From Silicimonas sp. (GTDB lineage Bacteria > Pseudomonadota > Alphaproteobacteria > Rhodobacterales > Rhodobacteraceae), in contig JAJDZT010000081.1 in NCBI GenBank assembly GCA_022824525.1, forward strand, positions 1-39,026: a stretch of 39,026 bases of DNA, in the 5' to 3' direction. Position 1 is the first letter of the stretch. Each line of letters begins with the position of its first letter. Under the pieces are notes generated by a model that had not been told where the DNA came from, searched no databases, and saw only the letters and a program-made list of their open reading frames with translations. Made by a program: the position numbers and the translations under genes. Below, piece after piece: positions 15,284-23,507 of the stretch.

Positions 15284-15823
15284 ATGCCTGACGCGAACGT
15301 TCTGGCGACTTCCAAGATCGTGCAGCCGGTCGAATTCGACATTCGACCGGACGAAACGCGCCGTGCCGAGATTGTGGAACGGCTTGGTTTGAGCGGGCTG
15401 AGGAAGCTGTCCTTCAGCGGTATGATCGCACCGGACGGTCCGCGTGATCTTCGCCTTGAGGCGACGCTTGGGGCCACGGCCGTACAGCCTTGTGTGGTGA
15501 CCGGAGACCCCGTGACCACGCGCATCGACACACCTGTGCTGCGTCAATACATGGCTGAGTTCGAGCTACCCGAAGGCGACGAGGTTGAAATGCCGGAAGA
15601 TGACAGCCTCGAGCCTCTGACAGAAAGCATCGACCTGTCAGCTATTATGGAAGAGGCGCTTGCGCTTGCCCTTCCCGACTTTCCCCGCGCGGATGGGGTA
15701 GACCCGGTCGATATCACCGTGACCGAACCCGGTATTGATCCAATGACGGACGAAGACGCCCGTCCATTCGCGTCCCTGAAAGGTCTACGGGACAAACTCG
15801 CGGACCGTGACGGCGAAGACTAG
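15284..15823 (+). CDS. yceD: YceD/DUF177 family protein
   Basis: 179-aa member of the YceD (DUF177) family, linked in other organisms to 23S rRNA accumulation and usually encoded beside rpmF. DLRLEATLGATAVQPC.VTGDPV is the characteristic core with the Cys of the family. The C-terminal half is strongly acidic and ends PFASLKGLRDKLADRDGED; the 'PFA.L..L' ending is typical. AAGGA stands eight bases before the ATG. Here rpmF is not adjacent: 1.28 kb with two minus-strand genes lies between. Confidence 0.92.
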   Translation: MPDANVLATSKIVQPVEFDIRPDETRRAEIVERLGLSGLRKLSFSGMIAPDGPRDLRLEATLGATAVQPCVVTGDPVTTRIDTPVLRQYMAEFELPEGDEVEMPEDDSLEPLTESIDLSAIMEEALALALPDFPRADGVDPVDITVTEPGIDPMTDEDARPFASLKGLRDKLADRDGED

Positions 15824-15891
15824 GCCCGAAGCTGTGGGATGCACCTTCTCGGCATCTAGAATTCTGATCCAAAAAGGCGGCCAAGCGTATA

Positions 15892-15910
15892 TTCCCTAAA
15901 AGTTAGGGAA
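15892..15910. other. perfect inverted repeat upstream of/behind the zinc-ribbon gene
   Basis: TTCCCTAA-aag-TTAGGGAA has 8-bp perfect arms with a 3-base spacer. It lies 69 bp after the yceD stop and 22 bp past the zinc-ribbon stop. The short loop suits an operator; as RNA it would be a strained hairpin without a T-tail. Function unknown. Confidence 0.4.
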
Positions 15911-15931
15911 CGCGCACTCATGGATATCAAG

Positions 15932-16153
15932 TCAGTAGAGCTTTCTGCTGCGTTTGTTAATTCGCTCGGTGGCTCGAGCAAGAGCGACACCGACGACATC
16001 CTCGACAGCATTTCTCTTGAGGTCACTGAAGGTCCCGTAGACCCAACCGCACCCCTTGCAACAGACAATGGAGTCGTTGGTCGGATGATCGTCCGTCTTG
16101 AGTGTGGCACCACCACAGCGTTCGCACTCAAACGTAACTCTGACTAAGTCCAC
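15932..16153 (-). CDS. small zinc-ribbon protein under a predicted FnrL promoter
   Basis: 73-aa protein from a GTG start. The N-terminal half is a zinc ribbon: FECERCGG (about 9-15) and VCCKGCGWVYGTF (about 31-43) give two CxxC pairs about 18 residues apart. The rest is a basic helix (LKRNAVEDVVGVALARATERINKR, given here in part). GCAGG lies six bases before the GTG. I vaguely recall similar small zinc-ribbon ORFs in alphaproteobacteria, none with known function. A perfect FNR box and -10 lie upstream at class II spacing. A plus-strand frame (15920-16147) overlaps it almost completely, but it lacks any motif. Role unknown; binding to nucleic acid or protein is a guess. Confidence 0.68.
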   Translation of the reverse strand: MDLVRVTFECERCGGATLKTDDHPTNDSIVCCKGCGWVYGTFSDLKRNAVEDVVGVALARATERINKRSRKLY

Positions 16154-16186
16154 TACACACCTGCTCGCTCAAATTATCACCACCAC

Positions 16187-16228
16187 CGTATACATGGCAG
16201 ATATGCTATGTGTCTTGACCCAGATCAA
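16187..16228 (-). promoter_or_regulatory. predicted class II FnrL promoter for the zinc-ribbon gene
   Basis: On the plus strand TTGACCCAGATCAA (16215-16228) is an FNR site with both half-sites intact (TTGAY-N4-RTCAA). Reading left, TATACG (minus strand, 16187-16192) follows after exactly 22 bp, the spacing of a class II FNR promoter, and is preceded by TG. The predicted start at about 16180 gives a 27-nt leader to the GTG at 16153. The hemN promoter in this window has the same geometry. Confidence 0.6.
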
Positions 16229-16308
16229 GATTGCCAAGCCACAATTTGTTGAACGGAAAGCATCCTCAGATTGGGTGGGCCAGCGTCTGAACCGAAACCT
16301 TTCGTGGA

Positions 16309-16779
16309 TCAATCAGTGCGATGCGCCGACGCCGCGAAACACCCGGGCTTCGCATTGTGTATGTGCACATAGGCGACTTCGCTTTTCTCGAAGGCCATTT
16401 CCAACTCTGCGGCGACCCTTTCGCCCGGAACCACATCGGCGTCGATCATCATGTGATGCTGGTCGAAATACCTCAGGGAAATGACACGTGAACGTATGAC
16501 TTCGGGCACCTCGTTGACGGGAATTTGGGCTTGCTTCGCGTGCTCCCGAACAAAGACCGCGTGCTGCGCCTTATAGGGGCTGTTCTCCGGCTGGTGCTCA
16601 TAGTTGAAGAGGATCACGGTCTCGCCCACTTCAACGTCTTCCATGCTCACTCGGCACGGCGTGCCGGGCTTCGAGGTCACGACTTGTCGACAGGCATGCA
16701 GCTCGGCCAATTCAGCGTCGGTCAGTTCGAAGAGATGGGCGAATTTGTCTGCCTCCAAGGGCTTGATCTGAAAACTCAT
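16309..16779 (-). CDS. DUF1203 domain protein
   Basis: 156-aa cytoplasmic protein. The order PLEADKFAHLFEL, CRVSMEDVEVGETVILFNYEHQ, SPYKAQHAVFVRE, then SLRYFD and VAYVHIHNAKPGCFA at the end, matches the DUF1203 family, for which I know no function. GGAG stands ten bases before the ATG. Together with the zinc-ribbon gene it interrupts the yceD-rpmF neighbourhood on the opposite strand. The FNR box beyond its 3' end points to the next gene. Confidence 0.87.
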   Translation of the reverse strand: MSFQIKPLEADKFAHLFELTDAELAELHACRQVVTSKPGTPCRVSMEDVEVGETVILFNYEHQPENSPYKAQHAVFVREHAKQAQIPVNEVPEVIRSRVISLRYFDQHHMMIDADVVPGERVAAELEMAFEKSEVAYVHIHNAKPGCFAASAHRTD

Positions 16780-17101
16780 GATTTGCTTGCTCCATTTGGT
16801 AATGGCTCCTGTTATCGGGCCTCCCCCAGTTGGAGCGACCCGTTTCCTGCGGCTTCACACAAAACAGCGGATCAGCCTTGATGTTGCTTGGCTTGGAGAC
16901 TGGCATCGGAACCCACTTCTCAATGGCTGACGGACGCCTCGCAACGCGGCTTAACTGTTCAAGTCGATTCCGGAAATTCCGCGCTTGCGTTTCAGAGGAA
17001 TCGCAGTATGTTCCGCCGCTCACTGGAACATTAGGTTGGACAGGGGCGCAGCAAGCGCGTAAGACCCCTCTGATCAACGCTTCGGAACCGAGGATTAGGA
17101 C
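16780..17101 (+). promoter_or_regulatory. 322-bp region upstream of rpmF with candidate promoter
   Basis: No gene is supported here. TTGCGT (16985-16990), 16 bp, TATGTT (17007-17012) is a candidate promoter that would let rpmF-plsX-fabH be transcribed without yceD. The leader holds AGGGG...CCCCT complementary segments around 17040-17075 and ends with a GGATTAGGA ribosome site before the rpmF ATG. The left part must carry the DUF1203 promoter on the minus strand, which I could not define. Confidence 0.4.
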
Positions 17102-17308
17102 ATGGCTGTCCCTCAGAATAAAGTTTCTCCGTCCCGCCGGAACAACCGGCGTGCGCATGATGCCCTGACGGCAGCGAACCCTAACGAGTGCCCGAACTGT
17201 GGCGAACTCAAGCGTCCGCATCACGTTTGCGGCGCCTGTGGCTATTACGCTGACCGTGAAGTCGTCGCTCAGGCCGACGAGATCGACCTGGACGAAGACG
17301 CGGCCTAA
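17102..17308 (+). CDS. rpmF: 50S ribosomal protein L32
   Basis: Small large-subunit protein of 68 aa. [20 protein letters not shown] is the invariant L32 start, and [20 protein letters not shown] holds two CxxC pairs for zinc. The C-terminus is acidic ([10 protein letters not shown]), as in alphaproteobacteria. It leads the rpmF-plsX-fabH-ihfA-merR series, with 26 bp to plsX. Confidence 0.98.
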   Translation: MAVPQNKVSPSRRNNRRAHDALTAANPNECPNCGELKRPHHVCGACGYYADREVVAQADEIDLDEDAA

Positions 17309-17334
17309 GCGCGCCGTCCGCGCCGGGAAGGGCG

Positions 17335-18444
17335 ATGACGGAACCCACGCAAGACCACGATAAAGACCGTCGCGTCACTATTGCAGTTGACGCCATGGGT
17401 GGTGATTTGGGACCGGCGGCAATTGTCGCCGGCATCTCCAAATCGATCGCCAAGAATCCCAATATCGCTTTTCTCGTCTTCGGCCCTGAAAGCGAGCTGA
17501 CCCCTCTCATTGCCAAACGCAAACTTGCTGACCGATGCGAAGTGCGAGACGTCCGCGAGTTCGTGAAGATGGATGACAAGCCCGCTCACGTCATGCGGCA
17601 TGGCAAGGGCACCACGATGTGGGCCGCGGTCGATGCCGTCAAAAGCGGCGATGCGGATGCCGTTGTTTCATGCGGGAATACAGGCGCGCTGATGGCCGTT
17701 TCGATGCTGGCGCTGCGCAAGCTGCCCGGAGTCGACCGACCCGCGATCGGCATTCTCTGGCCATCCGAAAACCCCGGCGGGTTCAACGTCATGCTTGACG
17801 TGGGTGCGGACGTACGCGCTGACACCAAGGACCTCGTGCAATACGCGTTGATGGGGGCGTCCTATGCTCGCAATGGGCTGGGCCTGAAACGCCCGCGGAT
17901 CGGGTTGCTGAATGTTGGCACGGAAGAAAACAAGGGCCGCCCCGAAATCCGCAACGCGCATGACGCGATAGCGCGCGCTGCTCCGGACGCCGAGTTCGAG
18001 TTTGTCGGCTTTGTCGAAGGCGGCGACATCCCCTCGAACCGGGTCGACGTCATCGTGACGGATGGATTTACCGGAAACGTCGCCCTGAAGACCGGCGAAG
18101 GGACAGCCCGGCTGATCCGTGAACTGCTTCGGGAAGCGTTTCGCGCCACCCCCCTCTCGCGGATTGCAGCCCTTTTGGCACTGACCTCCCTTCGCCGTTT
18201 GTCGAAGCGGATCGACCCGCGGCGCGTGAACGGTGGGGTCTTTCTCGGCCTCAACGGGACAGTCGTCAAAAGCCACGGGTCAGCCGATGCGACGGGCGTG
18301 AGTGCGGCGATCAAGTTGGCCTTCAGACTGGCGGAAAGCCGGTTCAACGACCGTCTGGCGGCACGGGTTGCATCTTTGGACCTTAGCCCGCAGGATAGCA
18401 GCGAAGAACAGGTCGAAACGGCCACCAGCGAGCAGGCAACATGA
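17335..18444 (+). CDS. plsX: phosphate acyltransferase PlsX
   Basis: Converts acyl-ACP to acyl-phosphate for phospholipid synthesis at the membrane surface. IAVDAMGGDLGP near residue 15 is the family signature. CGNTGALMA (about 110), GLLNVGTEENKG (about 195) and VTDGFTGNVALKTGEG (about 240) complete it. The length is 369 aa, slightly long because of N- and C-terminal polar tails. GGGAAGGG precedes the ATG. Its TGA overlaps the fabH ATG (ATGA), so the two are translationally coupled. Confidence 0.98.
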   Translation: MTEPTQDHDKDRRVTIAVDAMGGDLGPAAIVAGISKSIAKNPNIAFLVFGPESELTPLIAKRKLADRCEVRDVREFVKMDDKPAHVMRHGKGTTMWAAVDAVKSGDADAVVSCGNTGALMAVSMLALRKLPGVDRPAIGILWPSENPGGFNVMLDVGADVRADTKDLVQYALMGASYARNGLGLKRPRIGLLNVGTEENKGRPEIRNAHDAIARAAPDAEFEFVGFVEGGDIPSNRVDVIVTDGFTGNVALKTGEGTARLIRELLREAFRATPLSRIAALLALTSLRRLSKRIDPRRVNGGVFLGLNGTVVKSHGSADATGVSAAIKLAFRLAESRFNDRLAARVASLDLSPQDSSEEQVETATSEQAT

Positions 18445-19412
18445 CAACACGCGCGGTTGTGCGGGGGGTGGGACACTATCTTCCGGAACGCATCGTCCCG
18501 AATGCGTGGTTCGAGGACAAGATCGACACGAGCGACGAATGGATCCGATCGCGCTCTGGCATCGAGCGGCGGCACTTTGCTGCGGATGGAGAGACGACGT
18601 CAGATCTTGCTGCAAACGCTGCATTGGAGGCGCTCGCCGACGCAGGCATCGCCGCTGAAACGGTTGACGCACTGATCGTCGCGACTTCGACCGCCGATCT
18701 CACCTTTCCGTCGGCCGCAACCATGGTGCAACACCGCATCGGTATGACCGGCGGTTTCGCGTTTGATGTCCAGGCCGTCTGCGCTGGCTTCGTTTTTGCT
18801 CTGGCTCAGGCAAATGCGCTGATCGTTTCCGGCCAGGCAACCCGGGTCATGGTCATCGGAGCGGAGACGTTCAGCCGGATCATCGACTTCGAAGACCGTG
18901 CGACGTCGGTACTCTTTGGCGATGGCGCGGGCGCTCTTCTGCTGGAAGCGGTGGAGGGTGCGGGAACCAACGCGGACCGCGGGATTCTGGCAACCGACCT
19001 GCATTCGGACGGGAGCCACCGGGACATTCTCTATGTCGATGGCGGGGTTTCGACCCAGACGACAGGCCATTTGCGCATGCAGGGCAAGGAAGTCTTTCGG
19101 CATGCTGTCGAGAAACTGGCCGACACGGCGCATGCGTCGCTCGGCAAGCTTGGCATGACGGGCGATGACGTCGACTGGATCGTGCCGCACCAGGCAAACC
19201 TGCGCATCATCAAATCGACCGCGCAGAAGATGGGCGTCGAAATGGACCGCGTGGTCGTGACCGTTCAGGATCACGGCAACACTTCTGCGGCCTCGATACC
19301 GCTGGCTCTGACAACTGGCGTGCGGAACGGCCAGATCAAAGAAGGTGACCTTGTCGTGACAGAAGCCATCGGCGGCGGGCTGGCCTGGGGCTCCGTTGTG
19401 TTGCGGTGGTAA
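18441..19412 (+). CDS. fabH: 3-oxoacyl-ACP synthase III (KAS III)
   Basis: Starts fatty-acid synthesis by condensing acetyl-CoA with malonyl-ACP. The catalytic triad is visible: Cys114 in AVCAGF, His in WIVPHQANLRI (about 250) and Asn in DHGNTSAASIP (about 280). GLAWGSVVLRW is the usual C-terminus. The 323-aa length matches the family. The start overlaps the plsX stop by 4 bp. A 233-bp gap to ihfA suggests that ihfA has its own promoter. Confidence 0.98.
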   Translation: MTTRAVVRGVGHYLPERIVPNAWFEDKIDTSDEWIRSRSGIERRHFAADGETTSDLAANAALEALADAGIAAETVDALIVATSTADLTFPSAATMVQHRIGMTGGFAFDVQAVCAGFVFALAQANALIVSGQATRVMVIGAETFSRIIDFEDRATSVLFGDGAGALLLEAVEGAGTNADRGILATDLHSDGSHRDILYVDGGVSTQTTGHLRMQGKEVFRHAVEKLADTAHASLGKLGMTGDDVDWIVPHQANLRIIKSTAQKMGVEMDRVVVTVQDHGNTSAASIPLALTTGVRNGQIKEGDLVVTEAIGGGLAWGSVVLRW

Positions 19413-19645
19413 GCCCCGGCAAGCCACGAAATCTGGCTGGAGCGATCTTAACACGCGAAGATTGACTGTCGTCAGGCATCACGCAAGCCAGCTTCAGCAC
19501 AGAATATCCCGGCAGAAATTCGCCATTCATGCAGCTTTTCCTATTCATCGCGCAGAATGAACGCCCATTTCCAAGCGCTTGATATTGACTCGGAATTTCT
19601 TCGCGCCGATGGTGTTCGACAATACAAGAACCATAGGGGGACGGG

Positions 19646-19948
19646 ATGACTGATAAGACCTTGACGCGCATGGATTTGAGCGACGCGGTATTCCGTGAGG
19701 TCGGGCTGAGCCGGAACGAGTCGGCGCAACTTGTCGAAAGTGTCCTCCAACACATGTCCGATGCGCTTGTTAGCGGCGAGCAGGTCAAGATCTCATCCTT
19801 CGGTACGTTCTCCATTCGCGACAAGGCGGCCCGCGTCGGGCGGAACCCGAAAACGGGTGAAGAGGTTCCCATTCACCCTCGCCGGGTGCTGACCTTTCGG
19901 CCCTCTCATTTGATGAAAGATCGCGTGGCGGCCGGAAACAAGGGCTGA
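19646..19948 (+). CDS. ihfA: integration host factor subunit alpha
   Basis: DNA-bending protein of the HU/IHF family, working as a heterodimer with IhfB (not in this window). The 100-aa sequence has the family order: [18 protein letters not shown] helices, [17 protein letters not shown] strands, then the DNA arm [23 protein letters not shown] with the intercalating-proline motif RNPKTGEE. The ATG follows a strong GGGGG-type ribosome site. The MerR-type gene starts 5 bp after its stop. Confidence 0.97.
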   Translation: MTDKTLTRMDLSDAVFREVGLSRNESAQLVESVLQHMSDALVSGEQVKISSFGTFSIRDKAARVGRNPKTGEEVPIHPRRVLTFRPSHLMKDRVAAGNKG

Positions 19949-19952
19949 GGGA

Positions 19953-20693
19953 TTGGCAGAGAAATCCCGAGACGCGTTTCGGACTATCTCTGAAGTAGCC
20001 GACTGGCTGGATGTGCCGACGCATGTCCTGCGGTTCTGGGAATCCCGTTTCAGCCAGATCAAACCAGTGAAGCGCGCAGGTGGGCGTCGGTACTATCGCC
20101 CTTCGGACATGCGCGTGATCGGTGGGGTCAAGGTTCTCCTGCACGATCAAGGCATGACGATCCGAGGTGTTCAGCGGCTTTTCCGAGAGGAAGGCATCAA
20201 GCACATTTCGGGCTATGCACCTCCGCTTTTCGAAGAAGTCAGCGAAGACGCCGAAGCCCCCGCTCTGAACGAAGAGGCGCTGGAACGTGCGGCCCGTCCA
20301 GCATCGCCGGCCCGCTCTACTCGTGAGGCGGAACCGGCCCCTGTCCCCGAAGAAGACGAAGCGCAGCCGGAACTGCCAATGGCACGGGAGGCCGCGGACG
20401 AACCGCCGATGTTCCGGCGAAACACCAAACCCGCAGACGAGCCGAAACCCGCGGCAGAGCCGGAGCCGGTTTCAGAGCCGGAATCCGTGGCGCCCGCCGC
20501 AAGCACGCCAACCATTCCGCCGACACCGGATGTGCCGGCAAACGATGTGCCGGACAACGCGGAAGATTTCGCGCGGCCAGCCAGCATCGCAGCCCGCCTG
20601 AAAGTGTTGTCGGCGGCAGAATTGGCCAATCAGCGCAGCGTTCTTGTGCCTGTGGCAGAGCGCCTTCGTGCCCTTGCAGATCGGCTTGGCTGA
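19953..20693 (+). CDS. MerR-family transcriptional regulator with long Pro/Glu-rich linker
   Basis: 246-aa protein with an N-terminal MerR-type winged helix (about 10-80: [34 protein letters not shown]), then a low-complexity Ala/Pro/Glu linker (about 90-210) and a C-terminal helix ([18 protein letters not shown]). There are no metal-binding cysteines. Genes of this type follow ihfA in many alphaproteobacteria. The start is a TTG at 19953 with AGGG eight bases upstream, only 5 bp after ihfA, so expression is probably linked to ihfA. Its target is unknown. Confidence 0.9.
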   Translation: MAEKSRDAFRTISEVADWLDVPTHVLRFWESRFSQIKPVKRAGGRRYYRPSDMRVIGGVKVLLHDQGMTIRGVQRLFREEGIKHISGYAPPLFEEVSEDAEAPALNEEALERAARPASPARSTREAEPAPVPEEDEAQPELPMAREAADEPPMFRRNTKPADEPKPAAEPEPVSEPESVAPAASTPTIPPTPDVPANDVPDNAEDFARPASIAARLKVLSAAELANQRSVLVPVAERLRALADRLG

Positions 20694-20759
20694 CCTCTGT
20701 CATGACAGACCATATCCGCCCTTGCCATGTCAGGCGTTTTGCGCCAGAACCCGAGCGTT

Positions 20760-20837
20760 CGGGCTATGGCGCAGCCTGGTTAGCGCGTCCGTCTGGGGGA
20801 CGGAAGGTCGCAGGTTCGAATCCTGCTAGCCCGACCA
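20760..20837 (+). tRNA. tRNA-Pro (anticodon GGG)
   Basis: The acceptor arm pairs CGGGCTA with TAGCCCG, followed by A and an encoded CCA (20835-20837). The anticodon arm is TCCGT-CTGGGGG-ACGGA with anticodon GGG, and the T arm contains GGTTCGAATCC. The anticodon reads the Pro codon CCC (CCU by wobble). I see no integrase or duplicated 3' end downstream, so it is not an occupied attachment site. Confidence 0.97.
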
Positions 20838-21006
20838 ACCGAAATAATACGAGCATTCCAGACACCTTTGTGGTTGAACAGAATGCGCGTTTTCGGGCTT
20901 CTTCATTGGCGTTTTCCAGGCACGACGGCGCCCGATGCTTTCTGAGCTTCCGCCCTCACCACCCTGAAAATGCACGTTTTTCTACGTTCAGCGGGAGCGC
21001 TGTAAA

Positions 21007-22095
21007 ATGACCGGTGTGCTGCCAGATCGTGAAATTCAAGGCCTCATGGCCGCAGGGCAATTGTCTGCCAAGCAAGACTGGGCACAGGGCCAGGTACAAC
21101 CGGCATCCCTTGATCTTCGTCTTGGGACCCGTGCCTACCGGGTACGCGCCTCGTTTCTTGCAAGTGAGGGCGCCAGTGTCGCGGATCGGCTGAACACGTT
21201 CACGATGCACGAAATCGACCTGACTGATGGCGCCGTTTTGGAGAAAGGCTGCGTTTACGTCGTTCCGTTGATGGAACACCTGGATTTGCCCGCCGATGTA
21301 AGCGCCGTTGCGAACGCGAAGAGTTCGACGGGGCGTCTCGACCTTCTCACCCGGACCATTATCGACGGCGGCACAGAGTTCGACCGGATCCCCGCGGGCT
21401 ACAAGGGCCCGCTGTATGCCGAGATCTGCCCTCGCTCCTTTTCTGTCCTGGTTCGGCCGGGACAGAGGTTGAACCAGATCCGGTTTCGTCGCGGTCAGGC
21501 CGTTCTGGACGACGCCGCTCTGTCGGCCCTTCATGACGAAGCGGGGCTCGTCTCGGGAAAGGCGGTCATCTCCGAGGGGCTCGGGTTTTCGGTTGATTTG
21601 AAACCGGCTGAGGGAAGCTTGGTCGGCTACCGCGCGAAGCCGCATACAGGCGTGATCGATCTGGATCGCATCGGCCAGTATGATCCCGCTGAATTCTGGG
21701 AGGAGGTCCACAGCGACGACGGTCGGATCATTCTCGATCCCGGAGCATTCTACATCCTGGTCAGCCGTGAGGCTGTGACGATCCCACCGACGCATGCGGC
21801 CGAGATGGCACCCTACGTGGCAATGGTCGGCGAGTTTCGCGTTCACTATGCCGGATTCTTCGACCCGGGCTTTGGTTGGGCCGAAGCCGGAGGTGCCGGG
21901 TCGCGCGGCGTTTTGGAAGTGCGCTGTCACGAAGCGCCTTTCGTTCTTGAACACGGTCAGATCGTGGGGCGCCTCGTTTATGAACAGATGGCGGCAGTGC
22001 CGGATGTCCTCTACGGACAGGAAATCGCATCGAACTATCAGGGTCAGGGCCTCAAGCTTTCAAAGCATTTTCGGGCACCATCCTCCAGAACGTGA
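21007..22095 (+). CDS. dcd: 2'-deoxycytidine 5'-triphosphate deaminase, long form
   Basis: Deaminates dCTP to dUTP for dTMP synthesis. The 362-aa length is about twice that of enterobacterial Dcd (193 aa) and fits the alphaproteobacterial long form, where two dUTPase-like halves are joined. The N-terminal half has VQPASLDLRLG and VANAKSSTGRLDLLTRTIIDGGTEFDRIP. The C-terminal half repeats the pattern with FRVHYAGFFDPGFGW and VLEVRCHEAPFVLEHGQIVGRLVYE. It stands alone after tRNA-Pro. GGGAG at 20993-20997 is nine bases before the ATG. Confidence 0.92.
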   Translation: MTGVLPDREIQGLMAAGQLSAKQDWAQGQVQPASLDLRLGTRAYRVRASFLASEGASVADRLNTFTMHEIDLTDGAVLEKGCVYVVPLMEHLDLPADVSAVANAKSSTGRLDLLTRTIIDGGTEFDRIPAGYKGPLYAEICPRSFSVLVRPGQRLNQIRFRRGQAVLDDAALSALHDEAGLVSGKAVISEGLGFSVDLKPAEGSLVGYRAKPHTGVIDLDRIGQYDPAEFWEEVHSDDGRIILDPGAFYILVSREAVTIPPTHAAEMAPYVAMVGEFRVHYAGFFDPGFGWAEAGGAGSRGVLEVRCHEAPFVLEHGQIVGRLVYEQMAAVPDVLYGQEIASNYQGQGLKLSKHFRAPSSRT

Positions 22096-22208
22096 TTTTT
22101 CGGTCATTTTGTGATAATGTGTGCGAAGGCGCGCCCAGGGCGATCCAATTCAACCCTGAACGCACAGTCGAACTTAGTTGGTTGCCCGAGCGCGCCGTCT
22201 TTCGATCT

Positions 22209-22718
22209 TCAAAGTGATTTCGCCATGAAAACCGCGTGCGGCAGAACCTCTTCGTAGCGCGCGATTTCGCTGCCTTGATAGGGAGCGATCCGGCGAAACC
22301 CCTCGCGCTCATATAGCGCGATTGCGGCTTCGAGCGGGGTAATCGTATCAAGCAGCATTTCGCGTTTTCCGAGCGCTCGCGCAGCCGCAATCGTATGATG
22401 AAGCAGTTTGCGCCCAAGGCCTGTGCCTCTGGTGTCCGGGATCACGTAAAGACGTTTCAGTTCGATCTTGTCGCCCGCGAGTGGTTTGAGAAAAGCCATA
22501 CCTTTGATTTCTCCCCCCACATCGGCCAGATAGGCGCGCCCTTTGGGTGGAACGAACAGATCGAGGTTCTGCATCATGTCGTCGACCGGCACGGAAACCG
22601 GGATCGAGATACCGAACCCGGCCAATCCGGTCATGACGACTTCGAAGTATTCGGTGACCAAAGGCTTGAGGTTGCGGACGTCCTCGGCCTCACTCAACTC
22701 GTGGATCGTGATCGTCAC
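22209..22718 (-). CDS. GNAT-family N-acetyltransferase
   Basis: 169-aa single-domain acetyltransferase. The acetyl-CoA site is LKRLYVIPDTRGTGLGRKLLHH (motif A, R/Q-x-x-G-x-G/A at DTRGTGLG). MLLDTITPLEAAIALYEREGFRRI is the following motif B. The acceptor substrate is unknown. Its ATG overlaps the stop of the upstream 48-aa gene (ATGA), so it is translationally coupled to the end of the scpA-scpB operon. It converges on dcd. Confidence 0.92.
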   Translation of the reverse strand: MTITIHELSEAEDVRNLKPLVTEYFEVVMTGLAGFGISIPVSVPVDDMMQNLDLFVPPKGRAYLADVGGEIKGMAFLKPLAGDKIELKRLYVIPDTRGTGLGRKLLHHTIAAARALGKREMLLDTITPLEAAIALYEREGFRRIAPYQGSEIARYEEVLPHAVFMAKSL

Positions 22719-22861
22719 ATCCGGCGGATCCGGTTGATGGTCCGGATCGACTTCTGTGCTTGCTTGACGTTCGGATCAGCTTTCTGGCCCTTTGCAAGCC
22801 GCTTCATGCCTTTGCGCATGAGCATATTGATGACCATGCGGATCAACCTGTCAGCGTTCAT
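22715..22861 (-). CDS. 48-aa basic protein between scpB and the GNAT gene
   Basis: The ATG at 22861 lies inside the last codons of scpB (11-bp overlap), and the TGA overlaps the GNAT start by 4 bp. The product is very basic and rich in Met, Arg and Lys: MNADRLIRMVINMLMRKGMK at the N-terminus and IRTINRIRRM at the C-terminus, with an amphipathic helix likely. The double overlap and its position in a tight operon are the evidence that it is a gene. Function unknown. Confidence 0.72.
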   Translation of the reverse strand: MNADRLIRMVINMLMRKGMKRLAKGQKADPNVKQAQKSIRTINRIRRM

Positions 22862-23507
22862 GCGCTTCCTCCTCTTCCGGTTCTTCAAACAGCTCGGTCT
22901 GGCTGTCATCGTCTTCGTCGTCGCCAAGGTCTTCGCCAGGTGGCGGCCGGTTCTCAAGCAGTCCGGCGGCGCGTAGCTCCTTGAGACCGGGCAGATCACG
23001 TGCGTTTTCGAGCCCGAAGTGATCGAGGAACTCCTGCGTCACCATATAGGTCACTGGACGCCCAGGCGTCATCTTGCGACGCCCGAACTTGATCCATTCT
23101 AGTTCAAGCAATTGATCGATAGTGCCGCGACTGACGCTGACGCCACGGATTTCTTCGATCTCGGCCCGGGTGACCGGCTGATGATAGGCGACGATCGCCA
23201 AGGTTTCGATCGCGGCACGCGAAAGTTTACGGGTCTCAACCGTTTCTTTTTGCATGAGAAAGCCGAGATCTGGTGCAGTTCGGATTGCCCAGGATTCACC
23301 CACGCGCACAACGCTGACGCCCCTGCCCTCGTAGCGTTTGGTCAATTCTTCCAGTGCAAGCTTTGCGTCGCACCCATGAGGCATACGCGCATTCAACTCG
23401 GCCACAGTCACGGGTTCAGCCGTCGCGAAGAGGATCGCTTCGACCATCCTTTCCTGTTCGGCAAGCGGCGGGGCTTCGAACAGGCTTTCCTCTTCGTCCT
23501 CAGCCAC
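22851..23507 (-). CDS. scpB: segregation and condensation protein B
   Basis: Winged-helix subunit that joins ScpA and SMC in the bacterial condensin complex. ILFATAEPVTVAEL at the N-terminus, RAAIETLAIVAYHQPVTRAEIEEIRG at about 95 (two stretches) and GRPVTYMVTQEFLDHFGL at about 150 are family marks. The 218-aa length is normal, with an acidic C-terminal tail. The GTG start overlaps the scpA end by 8 bp. Confidence 0.96.
   Translation of the reverse strand: MAEDEEESLFEAPPLAEQERMVEAILFATAEPVTVAELNARMPHGCDAKLALEELTKRYEGRGVSVVRVGESWAIRTAPDLGFLMQKETVETRKLSRAAIETLAIVAYHQPVTRAEIEEIRGVSVSRGTIDQLLELEWIKFGRRKMTPGRPVTYMVTQEFLDHFGLENARDLPGLKELRAAGLLENRPPPGEDLGDDEDDDSQTELFEEPEEEEAHER

Noticed and set aside
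15920..16147. Plus-strand 75-aa frame overlapping the zinc-ribbon gene
   Set aside because: It has an AGGGA-like ribosome site but no motif, while the opposite strand encodes two CxxC pairs and lies behind a correctly spaced FNR promoter. Both cannot easily be real; the minus frame is better supported.
20696..20709. 14-bp perfect palindrome TCTGTCATGACAGA after the merR-type gene
   Set aside because: No loop, no T-run and no promoter elements nearby; too little to assign a role.
20760..21006. tRNA-Pro as an integration site
   Set aside because: No integrase, no duplicated tRNA 3' end and no foreign-looking genes follow; dcd is an ordinary housekeeping gene.
22127..22200. Possible degraded third copy of the 182-bp element (AAGGCGCGC...GCGCGCC around the dcd-GNAT junction)
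   Set aside because: Only the outermost GC-rich bases resemble the terminal repeats; the conserved 42-base core is absent. More likely an imperfect terminator between convergent genes.
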